Shown here: in pieces, positions 17,575 through 26,570 of the stretch
Numbering within the stretch: position 1 is the stretch's first letter
Layout of the letters: each line of letters opens with the position of its first letter
Assembly (NCBI GenBank): GCA_021324335.1
Contig: JAJPJH010000028.1
Coordinates: 19,535 to 83,534, forward strand
Origin: Gammaproteobacteria bacterium
Lineage (GTDB): Bacteria; Pseudomonadota; Gammaproteobacteria; DSM-16500
Reading direction: 5' to 3'
DNA length: 64,000 bases
Position numbers and translations under genes: made by a program
Notes under the pieces: generated by a model
Seen by the model: only the letters and a program-made list of their open reading frames with translations
Databases searched by the model: none
Told to the model about the DNA's origin: nothing

Positions 17575-17835
17575 ATGAGCGAACATCAAACAATCAAAGT
17601 AATAGGGGCAAATGGGCAAATTTCCCTTGGAAAAGAATTTGCGGGCAAAACCGTATTAATCGATCAAATCACTCCTGGAACCTGGATTATTAAATCAGGT
17701 GAATTTATTCCTGACTCAGAAAAATGGCTCTATCAAGGCAATAATCTAGCTAAATTAGAAAAAGCCCTCGAATGGGCTGAAAAAAATAAACCTGTTGATA
17801 ATTTTGATCAATTAGCAAAGAAAATTGAAAAATGA
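17575..17835 (+). CDS. Antitoxin, AbrB/MazE-like
   Basis: An 86-aa protein read from ATG 17575, with GAGG 8 bases upstream; an upstream in-frame start at 17545 lacks such a site. The N-terminal half (IKVIGANGQISLGKEFAGK, then LIDQITPGTWIIKSGEFIP) has the beta-strand and Gly turn pattern of swapped-hairpin AbrB antitoxins. The C-terminal half (LEKALEWAEKNKP) is acidic and helical, as expected for a toxin-neutralising tail. The stop overlaps the toxin start (ATGA), indicating translational coupling. Family call is moderate, pair call is good. Confidence 0.72.
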   Translation: MSEHQTIKVIGANGQISLGKEFAGKTVLIDQITPGTWIIKSGEFIPDSEKWLYQGNNLAKLEKALEWAEKNKPVDNFDQLAKKIEK

Positions 17836-18131
17836 CCTCTATCAAAATTGATATGAATCATCCAGACTTTCAGAAGGATCTTTTTCACTTGGAAAAAAAT
17901 GAACAAATTGCCTTCCTTAAAGCGCTCAAAAAAATCAGGCAATTAAATTGGGACAAGTTATATGCAGATAATGGTTTAAAATGGGAAGCAATTTTATCTA
18001 AAACTACTCCATCAGGTCAGCGTATTTATACCTTTCGATTTTCAAAAAAATATAGAGCAACAGCATTAAGGGAAGGAGAGTTCCTTCGCTTACTCTCCTT
18101 GCATGCAGATCATGATAGCGCTTATGACTAA
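17832..18131 (+). CDS. RelE/ParE-like toxin
   Basis: A 99-aa protein coupled to the antitoxin by a 4-bp overlap. The C-terminal part 'YTFRFSKKYRATALREGEFL' with RLLSLHADHDSAYD following matches the RelE-superfamily 'cytotoxic translational repressor' layout: a basic central strand (FSKKYRA) and a His/Asp-rich end. It would be an mRNA interferase or gyrase poison neutralised by the upstream protein. Length and basic charge fit. The 3' end is only 5 bp from the convergent ugd gene. Confidence 0.72.
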   Translation: MTSIKIDMNHPDFQKDLFHLEKNEQIAFLKALKKIRQLNWDKLYADNGLKWEAILSKTTPSGQRIYTFRFSKKYRATALREGEFLRLLSLHADHDSAYD

Positions 18132-18136
18132 CAAAA

Positions 18137-19510
18137 CTACGCCACCGCGCTACTAACTGCACCCACCTCTACCACATCCCCACGCCCAATCCCATAATAC
18201 TCAAATCCCGCCTCATTCATATGCCGCGGATCATACTGGTTACGGCCATCAAAAATAATATGCTGCCGCATCAAATTCTTCATCGCTGCCACATCTGGAT
18301 AGCAAAACGGCTTCCATTCTGTCACTAATACCAACGCATCAGCAGCTTTCACTGCATCATATTGATAATCGACCAATGTAAGCTGATCATTGTTAAACCA
18401 ATCTTTCGGCATAATTTCCCTTGCAAGCCCCATTGCAGCCGGATCATAAGCCTGCACGCATGCTCCACGCTGAATTAAATGCTCAATCAACACCAACGAA
18501 GAAGCCTCACGCATATCATCCGTACCCGGTTTAAATGCAAGCCCCCATACGCCTACCGTAAGACCTGATAAATTCTCGCCAAATCTCGCTACTATTTTTT
18601 CCGGCAATAGCTGCTTCTGCTGAAAATTACGCTTCTCAACAGCATCTAAAATCATCGCATCAATTCCATACTGCTCAGCCATTCTAATCAATGCCCGCAC
18701 ATCTTTCGGGAAACAAGAACCACCATAGCCACAACCAGGATAAAGAAACGCATTACCAATGCGCGCATCTGAGCCAATCCCGATGCGTACATTTTCAATA
18801 TCCACCCCCATGCGTTCACACAACACTGCCATTTCATTCATAAAAGAAATACGTGTTGCTAACATGGCATTCGCAGCATACTTTGTCATTTCTGCATCTT
18901 TGACATTCATAAAATAAATACGCTCAGGGCTGCGTAAAATGGGTAGATATAAATCAAGCATCAAATTTTTGGCATGATCAGAATCCAAACCAATGATGAC
19001 ACGGTCTGGACGCATGAAATCTTCTATTGCAGCACCTTCACGTAAAAATTCAGGATTACTAACGACATCCACATTAAGCGATAAATGACGATGTTTTAAT
19101 TCTTGTTGAATACTCGAAAGCACTTGTGCAGCCATCCCCACCGGCACCGTGGATTTATCCACTACCACACAATCTTGCTGAATGTGAGCACCAATATTCC
19201 GTGCCGCTTCTAGAACATATTTAATGTCAGCAGAACCATCTATATCACTGGGGGTTCCAACCGCAATAAAAATAACTTGCGGATCGAAGGGAAGTTCCGA
19301 TAACGATGTCACAAAATTCAAACGGCCTGCATGCATGTTAGAAATAACCATAGGCTCAAGACCCGGTTCATAAATCGGAAGAATCCCTTGGCTTAGATTC
19401 TGAATTTTCTGCTCATTCACATCAACACACGTCACCTGATTGCCTAATTCAGCAAAACAAGCGCCCGTGACTAACCCCACATAACCCGCCCCAATCACTG
19501 CAATATTCAC
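18137..19510 (-). CDS. ugd: UDP-glucose 6-dehydrogenase
   Basis: Oxidises UDP-glucose to UDP-glucuronate with two NAD+. The 457-aa product begins with the Rossmann motif GAGYVG (7-12) and has the catalytic Cys in GYGGSCFPKD (about residues 256-265). VGTPSDIDGSAD and the WGLAFKPGTDDMREASS motif of the C-terminal UDP-binding domain are present. Third gene of a galU - membrane protein - ugd operon with 4-bp overlaps, which supplies UDP-GlcA for surface glycan. Confidence 0.96.
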   Translation of the reverse strand: MNIAVIGAGYVGLVTGACFAELGNQVTCVDVNEQKIQNLSQGILPIYEPGLEPMVISNMHAGRLNFVTSLSELPFDPQVIFIAVGTPSDIDGSADIKYVLEAARNIGAHIQQDCVVVDKSTVPVGMAAQVLSSIQQELKHRHLSLNVDVVSNPEFLREGAAIEDFMRPDRVIIGLDSDHAKNLMLDLYLPILRSPERIYFMNVKDAEMTKYAANAMLATRISFMNEMAVLCERMGVDIENVRIGIGSDARIGNAFLYPGCGYGGSCFPKDVRALIRMAEQYGIDAMILDAVEKRNFQQKQLLPEKIVARFGENLSGLTVGVWGLAFKPGTDDMREASSLVLIEHLIQRGACVQAYDPAAMGLAREIMPKDWFNNDQLTLVDYQYDAVKAADALVLVTEWKPFCYPDVAAMKNLMRQHIIFDGRNQYDPRHMNEAGFEYYGIGRGDVVEVGAVSSAVA

Positions 19511-21048
19511 GTTTTTGCCTCCGGATGCACTGCGTAAATAATAACTGCATCACCCCGTCCATTATTAAAAACTTGAACAGGTGACAGTGGAATGTTTTGT
19601 AATGCATTATGACTATCTTTATCTTTCTGATTCACACGCAAAGCAATATAGTCATATTGCTTCCATTGATCATTCGCCATGATATCAAGATGATGATAGC
19701 GTTGCATTTTATCAAAAATCTGAGTCCCAAAATGCTGCGAGTAATACATTAACTGATCATCATTAGCATAAAGCATTGCTTGCGGGGGCAAATGATCAGC
19801 CAACCAATCCCCTGCCTCACGAATGTATTTTTTCGAATGCCCAAAATTCAAAAAACCTCCCAACGATGTGATAACGATGAGCAGTACTGAGAGCAAAAAT
19901 AATTTACGATAGCGAGGAGAAGACCCCCTTTGGAGTAAATCATCGAGAGCAAAAGGTACCCATAACATGAAAATTAACGATAATGCGATGAGATAACGCT
20001 TAGATAAAAATAAATGTTCTAAGAGAAATCCAAACGTAATGAGAACATTGACAAAAATATAACCGCCTAATACCCATTTTGCAGAAGGAGCAAAAATAGC
20101 CGTCTTTCGACGCCAAGCGTAAAGGGTTAAACAACTATAAATCCAAGATAAATTATTAATCACACTCATCAGATACCAACCTACCATCGTGACTAATAAC
20201 ACCAGACCTGCATCACTGATCGAATCCTGTGATAAAACATGAGTCGCTAACGCTGTTTTGGTGGATTGATAATTCGTCACCACCATTAGTAATCCATCGT
20301 GTATTTGTTGAACTACTTCGCCTATTCGGCCTAATTGCGCTAAGGTTTGCTGGGGATGTAACAACAGCCAAATGCCAATCGCAAATGCAATAATCAGAAC
20401 GGGCAAATAAAGCGTGAGGAAACATATTGCTCGCATACGAAATGGGCAACGTAAGGCAACCCAGGATAAAAAGGGTAGCATTAATAAAAAGATAGCTCCC
20501 TCGATCCTAAATAACGTGGCAACAGCTAAGCTGATACTAAAACCCCACGCTACTAGCCAACGAGGGTGACGAAAATAGTGCAGCAGGCAGAAAAGAGAAA
20601 GTAAATAGAAAGCCCAAAACCCATGATCACGGATAATGTATTGACGAACGCTGTTAAATTCATGGGAGAGTAAAATCACGCCGGTAGCAAGCCATAAAAC
20701 GCGTTGAGATCCTCCCAGTGTTTTCACAATGAGAATAAAGGTGATGACAGAGCAGGCAGAAAACAAGCCGTCAAGGATATAAGCAGCGGTGACGTATAAA
20801 AAATGGGTGGGATAAGCAAGACCATAGATTAGCGTAGAATAGAAAGGCCATCTCGCTTGTCCGCAAAGATGCATAGCATCATGCAGGCCCGTTTGTCCTA
20901 TCATTTGCGCGCTGAGCAAATAGCATATAGCATCGGGATTGATGACAGTTTCCCGGGAGTTGATCCAAACTGATAGTAAGACGCTGCCGACGATCGCAAT
21001 GAGGTAGAGGAAACGCTCGCGTTGATCAACTACCGTAGAAAAAGTCAT
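19507..21048 (-). CDS. Polytopic GT-C-like membrane glycosyltransferase
   Basis: The 513-aa product has about eleven membrane helices and a C-terminal periplasmic domain (about 410-513). The first periplasmic loop holds [15 protein letters not shown], with acidic residues where GT-C enzymes (PMT/ArnT type) carry their catalytic Asp/Glu, and the motif '[20 protein letters not shown]' resembles loops of that superfamily. It may move a sugar from a polyprenyl phosphate onto glycan or protein. It is flanked by galU and ugd with 4-bp overlaps on both sides, tying it to nucleotide-sugar supply. Donor and acceptor unknown. Confidence 0.75.
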   Translation of the reverse strand: MTFSTVVDQRERFLYLIAIVGSVLLSVWINSRETVINPDAICYLLSAQMIGQTGLHDAMHLCGQARWPFYSTLIYGLAYPTHFLYVTAAYILDGLFSACSVITFILIVKTLGGSQRVLWLATGVILLSHEFNSVRQYIIRDHGFWAFYLLSLFCLLHYFRHPRWLVAWGFSISLAVATLFRIEGAIFLLMLPFLSWVALRCPFRMRAICFLTLYLPVLIIAFAIGIWLLLHPQQTLAQLGRIGEVVQQIHDGLLMVVTNYQSTKTALATHVLSQDSISDAGLVLLVTMVGWYLMSVINNLSWIYSCLTLYAWRRKTAIFAPSAKWVLGGYIFVNVLITFGFLLEHLFLSKRYLIALSLIFMLWVPFALDDLLQRGSSPRYRKLFLLSVLLIVITSLGGFLNFGHSKKYIREAGDWLADHLPPQAMLYANDDQLMYYSQHFGTQIFDKMQRYHHLDIMANDQWKQYDYIALRVNQKDKDSHNALQNIPLSPVQVFNNGRGDAVIIYAVHPEAKT

Positions 21049-21917
21049 GAAACGATCGTCTCCAAGGAAAGTCGGAACTCTTCGGAGAGTTCAGGATGTT
21101 TAAGTGCATAAGCCACAGTGGCTTCGAGATAGCCTAATTTGCTGCCGCAATCGTAACGTTTACCTTGGAATTGATAAGCATAAACTGCTTCTTCACGCAG
21201 TAACTTGGCAATCGCATCGGTCAGTTGCAGTTCCCCCCCAGAACCTTTATGGGTCGTTTCCAGCAAGGTAAAAATCCGGGGAGTTAAAATATAACGACCA
21301 ACAACGCCTAAATTCGAGGGCGCCTCTTTGGGTGTGGGTTTTTCAATGATATTGCGAATAGCTATCAGCATATCATCCGAATTCGGCACATCGACGATAC
21401 CATACTTTTTTGTCTCTTCAGGGTGAATTTTTTGTACTGCTACGATACTCGCTTGGGTATGAGCAAATTGATCTGCCATTTGCTTTAAGCAAGGCTGAGG
21501 GCCGCCATCGATTAAGTCATCTGCCAATAATACGGCAAAAGGCTCATTTACCACTAACTGTTTGGCGCATAAAACGGCATGGCCTAACCCTTGAGGCGAC
21601 TTTTGGCGAATATAAGCACAAGAAACCCCATCAGGTAAAATGCCTTTGACAATATTCAATAGTTCTTGTTTACCCCGCTCCTGGAGGGTCGCTTCTAATT
21701 CAAAATTAGAATCAAAGTGATCTTCAATCGCGCGTTTACTACTACTGGTCACGAAAATGAGTTCCGTGACGCCTGCTGCGACGGCTTCTTCCACGGCATA
21801 TTGAATAAGCGGCTTATCGACAATAGGTAGCATTTCCTTTGGATTAGCTTTTGTAGCGGGTAAAAAGCGCGTACCCAACCCTGCAACAGGGAAAACAGCT
21901 TTTGTGATCTTCATCAT
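21045..21917 (-). CDS. galU: UTP-glucose-1-phosphate uridylyltransferase
   Basis: Makes UDP-glucose from UTP and glucose 1-phosphate. The 290-aa product has the complete nucleotidyltransferase signature: [19 protein letters not shown] and [13 protein letters not shown] (about 12-45), plus LADDLID and [20 protein letters not shown]. First gene of the galU - GT-C - ugd operon. Its product feeds both ugd and the galE encoded further right. An MM start offers two adjacent Met codons. Confidence 0.97.
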   Translation of the reverse strand: MMKITKAVFPVAGLGTRFLPATKANPKEMLPIVDKPLIQYAVEEAVAAGVTELIFVTSSSKRAIEDHFDSNFELEATLQERGKQELLNIVKGILPDGVSCAYIRQKSPQGLGHAVLCAKQLVVNEPFAVLLADDLIDGGPQPCLKQMADQFAHTQASIVAVQKIHPEETKKYGIVDVPNSDDMLIAIRNIIEKPTPKEAPSNLGVVGRYILTPRIFTLLETTHKGSGGELQLTDAIAKLLREEAVYAYQFQGKRYDCGSKLGYLEATVAYALKHPELSEEFRLSLETIVS

Positions 21918-22025
21918 AGCGGTATAGTCGGTTAACCTTTGCCCAATTGGCCTGCGATCTTACCATCTTGTCCTTTTCCAAACAACTTGCTATAAGGGAC
22001 GACTACGGAGGAGTTTTCATTCAGC

Positions 22026-23150
22026 ATGCGCAAGAATATTCTCATTCTCGGCCATAATGATGCCACGCAATTCATTGACATCTATAACCAATACACCCGG
22101 TTATTTGATAAGGATCAGTATGAAGTCACCGTGGCTTATCTTACCGGTGAACCGAATGAAGCCACAAGGCAGCGTACGATCGCTGAAAATGTGCTTTTTT
22201 TGAACACTTCCAAAAACGACATCCGCACGCTAAAAATCCCCGCTATTCGCCGACTGTTATCCCTTTCTCGGCAGAAAAATTTTGAGATAGTCATTTGCCA
22301 CCGCTATAAACCTTCCTACATCATGCTGTGGGTCGCCCAATTTCACTCTATCCCTGCTGTTGTGTGTGTGATGCATGAATTAGGCACCATGGCTTCCTTA
22401 GGACGACAACTACTCATCGCAGCACTGGGGCGTAAGAATATCTTGTTTGCAGGGGTTTCGAATGCCGTACGGGATGACATGCGTAAAAATCTCTGGGGCA
22501 TACCCAAAGCGCGAGTGACGACTCTCTATAATATGATCGACGTGGAGCTCACCGAACCCCAGCTTCTCTCTAGAGATGATGCAAGAAGAGCCCTGCACTT
22601 ATCACCGAATGATATTGTCTTTGGCAATGTGGCAAGGTTGGCACCCAATAAAGATCAAGAAAGCTTAATTAAAGCATTTTCCCAAATTAAACCTTATTGC
22701 CCTAAAGCAAAATTGCTCATTATTGGCGAAGGCGAGCTAAAGTCTCATCTCCAAGCACAAGTCCATTCTTATGGCTTGAATAACGATGTCATCTTCACTG
22801 GCTTTCTGCCCTGCGGTTTTCGCTACATGAAAGCATTCGATTGCTTTGTACTTTCTTCCGTACAAGAAGCATTTGGTCGCGTCTTACTTGAAGCGATGGT
22901 GGCTAAACTTCCCATTATCGCCACCCGCGTACATGGCATTCCGGAAGTGATGGGGGAAACAGGTCTACTCATTCAGCCAAGAGATCATAGTGCCATGGCT
23001 TCTGCAATGAAAAAAATTTACACCTTATCGGATGAGGAACGTGGACAAGTAGGAGAAAAAGCCTATCAACATATGATAGCGCATTTTTCTATTCCTGCTT
23101 TTAAAAAACAATTTTGGCAGCTCCCATTAATGCAATCACTGAAGGAATAA
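22026..23150 (+). CDS. Glycosyltransferase, GT4 family
   Basis: The 374-aa product has the GT-B two-domain fold. The C-terminal nucleotide-sugar domain starts near residue 195 (FGNVARLAPNKDQESLIKAF) and carries the retaining-GT motif EAFGRVLLEAM (E-x7-E, about 281-291) followed by HGIPEVMGETG. No membrane segments, so it works at the cytoplasmic face. First of two tandem GT4 genes on the plus strand, divergent from galU across about 110 bp. Acceptor and donor not predictable. Confidence 0.93.
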   Translation: MRKNILILGHNDATQFIDIYNQYTRLFDKDQYEVTVAYLTGEPNEATRQRTIAENVLFLNTSKNDIRTLKIPAIRRLLSLSRQKNFEIVICHRYKPSYIMLWVAQFHSIPAVVCVMHELGTMASLGRQLLIAALGRKNILFAGVSNAVRDDMRKNLWGIPKARVTTLYNMIDVELTEPQLLSRDDARRALHLSPNDIVFGNVARLAPNKDQESLIKAFSQIKPYCPKAKLLIIGEGELKSHLQAQVHSYGLNNDVIFTGFLPCGFRYMKAFDCFVLSSVQEAFGRVLLEAMVAKLPIIATRVHGIPEVMGETGLLIQPRDHSAMASAMKKIYTLSDEERGQVGEKAYQHMIAHFSIPAFKKQFWQLPLMQSLKE

Positions 23151-23152
23151 TT

Positions 23153-24292
23153 ATGCGTATTGCTTATACGACGACGTTTGATGCTTATGATGTCCACAAT
23201 TGGTCCGGTACCCCTTATCATATGTCGCAAGCGTTAATAAATGCTGGCATTGAAGTAGATTATCTCGGTTCATTGGTCCGTAAATTACCGCCTTTTTTTA
23301 AACTTAAACAAACATGGAATAAAATTATTAGCAATCAGCGCGAAAGCCCCCGTTTTAATATCGTCGCAGCAAAGCATTATTCTCACCAAATAAAACAGAA
23401 ATTATCGGCACGCTCAGTAGATGCTATTGTCTCCCCTTTAATTAATCCAATAGCTTATCTTGATTGTCCGCAGCCGATTATTCTCTGGACAGATGCGGTC
23501 TATGCTTCCCTACTCGGTTTTTATCCGCCGTTTGCTTATCATTCTGCTGAGACGATTCAACAAGGCAATCAAATGACAGCTGAATGTTTATCCCGCGCAA
23601 CGCTTGCAATTTTTTCCTCTGACTGGGCAGCAAATGGTGCTATTGAATTATACGGCGTTAGTCGGGATAAAGTAAAAGTTGTACCTTTTGGGGCAAATAT
23701 TGAGACTTATCCTAGCTTTCATGCCATACGTGATATTATAAAAAAGCGCTCAACAGATAAAATCAAATTACTTTTTCTAGCAAAAAGTTGGGAACGCAAA
23801 GGCGGTGATATTGTTTTAGCTGTGGCAAACGCATTGCATGAAGCAGGGCATGCTGTTGAGTTAAACATTGTTGGCTATTCACCTAAATTGCAGCCTGTTC
23901 CTTCTTACGTTAATTGTTTAGGATATATTTCCAAACACACACCCGAAGGAAAAAATCGAATTCAAACACTCTTAGCAGAAACCCATTTTCTTTTTGTCCC
24001 TTCTCGTGCAGAAGCCTATGGTATTGTATTTTGTGAAGCGAATGCCTATGGCGTCCCTTGTTTAACAACCTATGTAGGTGGCATTGGCACGATCGTAAAA
24101 AACAATATTAATGGCATGACGTTTGCATTAGATGCTTCGATTTCTGATTATTGCAATTATATTGTCAACTTAATGCATGATCGGACGCGCTATGAAGAAC
24201 TTGCACTCGGCGCTTACCAAGAATACGAAACACGCTTAAATTGGAAAAGCGCAGCGGCGCAAGTGAAAGAAATGATAAAGTGCGTTATCTAG
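23153..24292 (+). CDS. Glycosyltransferase, GT4 family
   Basis: Retaining GT-B enzyme of 379 aa when started at ATG 23153, which has GAAGGA 6 bases upstream and lies 3 bp after the previous stop; an earlier in-frame start at 23114 would overlap the neighbour. The C-terminal domain holds KLLFLAKSWERKGGDIVLAV and the E-x7-E motif EAYGIVFCEA (about 280-290) followed by GGIGTIV. It probably adds a sugar to the same glycan as the preceding gene. Confidence 0.92.
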   Translation: MRIAYTTTFDAYDVHNWSGTPYHMSQALINAGIEVDYLGSLVRKLPPFFKLKQTWNKIISNQRESPRFNIVAAKHYSHQIKQKLSARSVDAIVSPLINPIAYLDCPQPIILWTDAVYASLLGFYPPFAYHSAETIQQGNQMTAECLSRATLAIFSSDWAANGAIELYGVSRDKVKVVPFGANIETYPSFHAIRDIIKKRSTDKIKLLFLAKSWERKGGDIVLAVANALHEAGHAVELNIVGYSPKLQPVPSYVNCLGYISKHTPEGKNRIQTLLAETHFLFVPSRAEAYGIVFCEANAYGVPCLTTYVGGIGTIVKNNINGMTFALDASISDYCNYIVNLMHDRTRYEELALGAYQEYETRLNWKSAAAQVKEMIKCVI

Positions 24293-24320
24293 TCGGCGTT
24301 GCGCCCATTCATTTCAACCC

Positions 24321-26096
24321 TTAGGGCCTCTTCCTTCTTGGTATTTCAATAAAATGTTCGCTATCTAGTTCATTTTTGGACGTCGGTTTTTCTTTCAGTA
24401 TTTGTTTACGAGCCATTCTTAATAATTCTTCTGCTTCTGGTTTTAAATGGTTACTACTTTTATCGAGCTTTAAATAAGCACAGGTCCAAATATACAACAT
24501 AGCTAATTCTTTAAATTTTTTATTTAAATTATTTATTTCCATTTCTGTTTTTTCTTTAACATCTTGATGTTTGGTCTGGATAAAACCCAAGGTAACAAAT
24601 TTCACTACGGGATTGCAGGCAATATAATGAATATCTTCATAAGCTTTAAATACACGAGTCGTTTCTATATTTAGATAGGTTAAATGTTGATTTAACCTTT
24701 GGCAAAAATCATTCGGCCATTTTGCTTTTTCAAGCATGTTTAATGCTGCATTTAAACTGACTATCTCCGCTCTAGCCTCGTTTTCTGATTCTATTAATTC
24801 CCAAAACCGTTTTTCATTAAAATCAAATAAGATAGGAAAAGTCGTTTTTATTGAGTTATCTTCTTGCGTGGCAACTATTTCAACAGATGGCCAGGATTCT
24901 TCCAGTGGGGATGGTTCTAAGTTGGGGTTCGCGGAGACAATAACTTCTTCTGTGGGTTGTTTATTATTTTTGTTTATTTCTATCATTTGGTCTTTTAATA
25001 GGAGTACCCTATCGATAGTGAAGGCTGCCTCTTCAAACTTTTTAAAAATATCCATTACCCCTATGCCAGTTTTGCGTTGAAAAAAGGGCCCACTCAACAA
25101 TCCATCTACTTTCGTTCGTCCATAAATATTATAGGCTGCCAATAAAATTTGTAACCATGCCAGCAAAGAAACATAGAGTTGCCGTTTATCATTTTTCTCA
25201 AAACTTCCTAATTTTTCTATCATTTCATCCAATTCGCTCAACATCGTAACTTTATTTTTTGTTACATATTCTATTTTTTCATTTGAAGTTCGATATTCCA
25301 TTTCATTGGAATTAGTAAATATTTTTATGCAAAAAGCTATGCTCCTTTCTGCGCTTTCATCTTTATTATTCTTAGCTATTTTCAGCATATCCTCTAAAAC
25401 CGCCCGAATGATGAGCAAGGATTCTTTCGGATTCATATCTACGGCCTTTTCAATCACCTTCAACATACCGCTCATTACATTTATGGTGCCGTTAGTTATC
25501 TTATAAGGGATTAAACTTTGCATACTCGATTTTGTGCTTTCGTTTAGCAATTCCTGCCTTCTTATATTAAGCGCAAAATGCAACTGCAATCCCTCTAGCC
25601 ATATAAATAATTCTTTTAATAATAACGCATGTGCATTAGTCAATACTTCTTCATTAAGCAATTTTGGTATTTTATCGATTGTCTCAATCAAGATATTATT
25701 TTTATCAGTTAAAAAAGAAAGGTCTTTTAACTCCTGAACATTTAGCAAAGCTGGATAAAACAGCATACCAGTAAAATCACTTATTTTCTTGCTTTGACTA
25801 TTGGCTGCTGCTAACTCTGTATTGATTTGGATTATTTCTTCATAAATATTTTGTATCGCTAACAAAGGCAGGTTAAGATCAAGAAAAGCGACTTTATAAA
25901 TATTTTCTCTGTTCCCATAAATGGCAGTTCTTTCTCTTTCTTTTTTATCTTTTAAAACAAAAACAGAAAATTTCTCACTTGCTTCTAATTTATGAGCATC
26001 AGTCGCCAAAGACGCTTTTATTTCTTCCCGGACAATTCTTAAGTTTTCCTTAAGCTTTCCAGTTTGCTTCTCATCCTGTGATCGCCTGGTATCCAT
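24321..26096 (-). CDS. Large helical protein of unknown function
   Basis: No family recognised. The ATG at 26096 has AGGAG 8-12 bases upstream and gives 591 aa; a TTG further upstream is less likely. The chain is charged, Lys/Glu/Leu-rich and almost entirely helical, with coiled-coil-like stretches near the start (KLKENLRIVREEIKAS) and near the end (KEKTEMEINNLNKKFKELAM). No signal peptide or membrane segment. The C-terminus is basic (IPRRKRP). It interrupts the glycan locus on the opposite strand and has lower GC than its neighbours, suggesting acquisition. A secreted effector or structural protein is possible but unsupported. Confidence 0.75.
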   Translation of the reverse strand: MDTRRSQDEKQTGKLKENLRIVREEIKASLATDAHKLEASEKFSVFVLKDKKERERTAIYGNRENIYKVAFLDLNLPLLAIQNIYEEIIQINTELAAANSQSKKISDFTGMLFYPALLNVQELKDLSFLTDKNNILIETIDKIPKLLNEEVLTNAHALLLKELFIWLEGLQLHFALNIRRQELLNESTKSSMQSLIPYKITNGTINVMSGMLKVIEKAVDMNPKESLLIIRAVLEDMLKIAKNNKDESAERSIAFCIKIFTNSNEMEYRTSNEKIEYVTKNKVTMLSELDEMIEKLGSFEKNDKRQLYVSLLAWLQILLAAYNIYGRTKVDGLLSGPFFQRKTGIGVMDIFKKFEEAAFTIDRVLLLKDQMIEINKNNKQPTEEVIVSANPNLEPSPLEESWPSVEIVATQEDNSIKTTFPILFDFNEKRFWELIESENEARAEIVSLNAALNMLEKAKWPNDFCQRLNQHLTYLNIETTRVFKAYEDIHYIACNPVVKFVTLGFIQTKHQDVKEKTEMEINNLNKKFKELAMLYIWTCAYLKLDKSSNHLKPEAEELLRMARKQILKEKPTSKNELDSEHFIEIPRRKRP

Positions 26097-26192
26097 ACCC
26101 TTTTCTCCTGAAATCAAAATCCATCTTGCTCATAGTAAGGTAATCTCATAATATTGCAATCACTATAGGTAACTTGCGGAATCTATGCACTC

Positions 26193-26570
26193 ATGACTGA
26201 AGAAACCACTACTACTTCCCTTTCTAGTGAAACGGTGACTCGTCCTTGGGGATCGTTTCGTGTGTTAGAAGAAGGCCCGACGTTTAAAATTAAACGCATC
26301 GTTGTCAAACCTCAAGAAATGCTCTCCTTGCAAGCGCATCACCATCGCAGTGAACATTGGGTGGTGGTAGAAGGTGTTGCTAAAGTAGTGAATGGAGATC
26401 AGGAACTCTTACTTCGTACGAATGAAGCGACATTTATTCCTGTGGCTACTAAACACCGTTTATCTAATCCCGGTAAGTCTGACTTAGTAATTATCGAAGT
26501 CCAAGTAGGAACTTATCTAGGCGAAGATGATATTGTTCGGTTTGAAGATAGATATGGTCGGGTGAGTTAA
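26193..26570 (+). CDS. Stand-alone ManC-type cupin (mannose-6-phosphate isomerase-like)
   Basis: The 125-aa product equals the C-terminal cupin domain of bifunctional ManC/AlgA proteins: RPWGSFRVLEEGPTFKIKRI, then LQAHHHRSEHWVVVEGVAKV with the metal-binding His/Glu set, and ATKHRLSNPG. It may isomerise mannose and fructose 6-phosphates (type II PMI) for GDP-sugar supply, or be a related small epimerase. No guanylyltransferase domain is fused; hddC, further right, is a separate nucleotidyltransferase. The 3' end overlaps the convergent wcaJ-like gene by 4 bp. Confidence 0.85.
   Translation: MTEETTTTSLSSETVTRPWGSFRVLEEGPTFKIKRIVVKPQEMLSLQAHHHRSEHWVVVEGVAKVVNGDQELLLRTNEATFIPVATKHRLSNPGKSDLVIIEVQVGTYLGEDDIVRFEDRYGRVS

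Noticed and set aside
24736..25737. Several plus-strand frames of 60-115 aa
   Set aside because: Ser/Ile/Phe-rich mirror frames of the 591-aa minus-strand gene.
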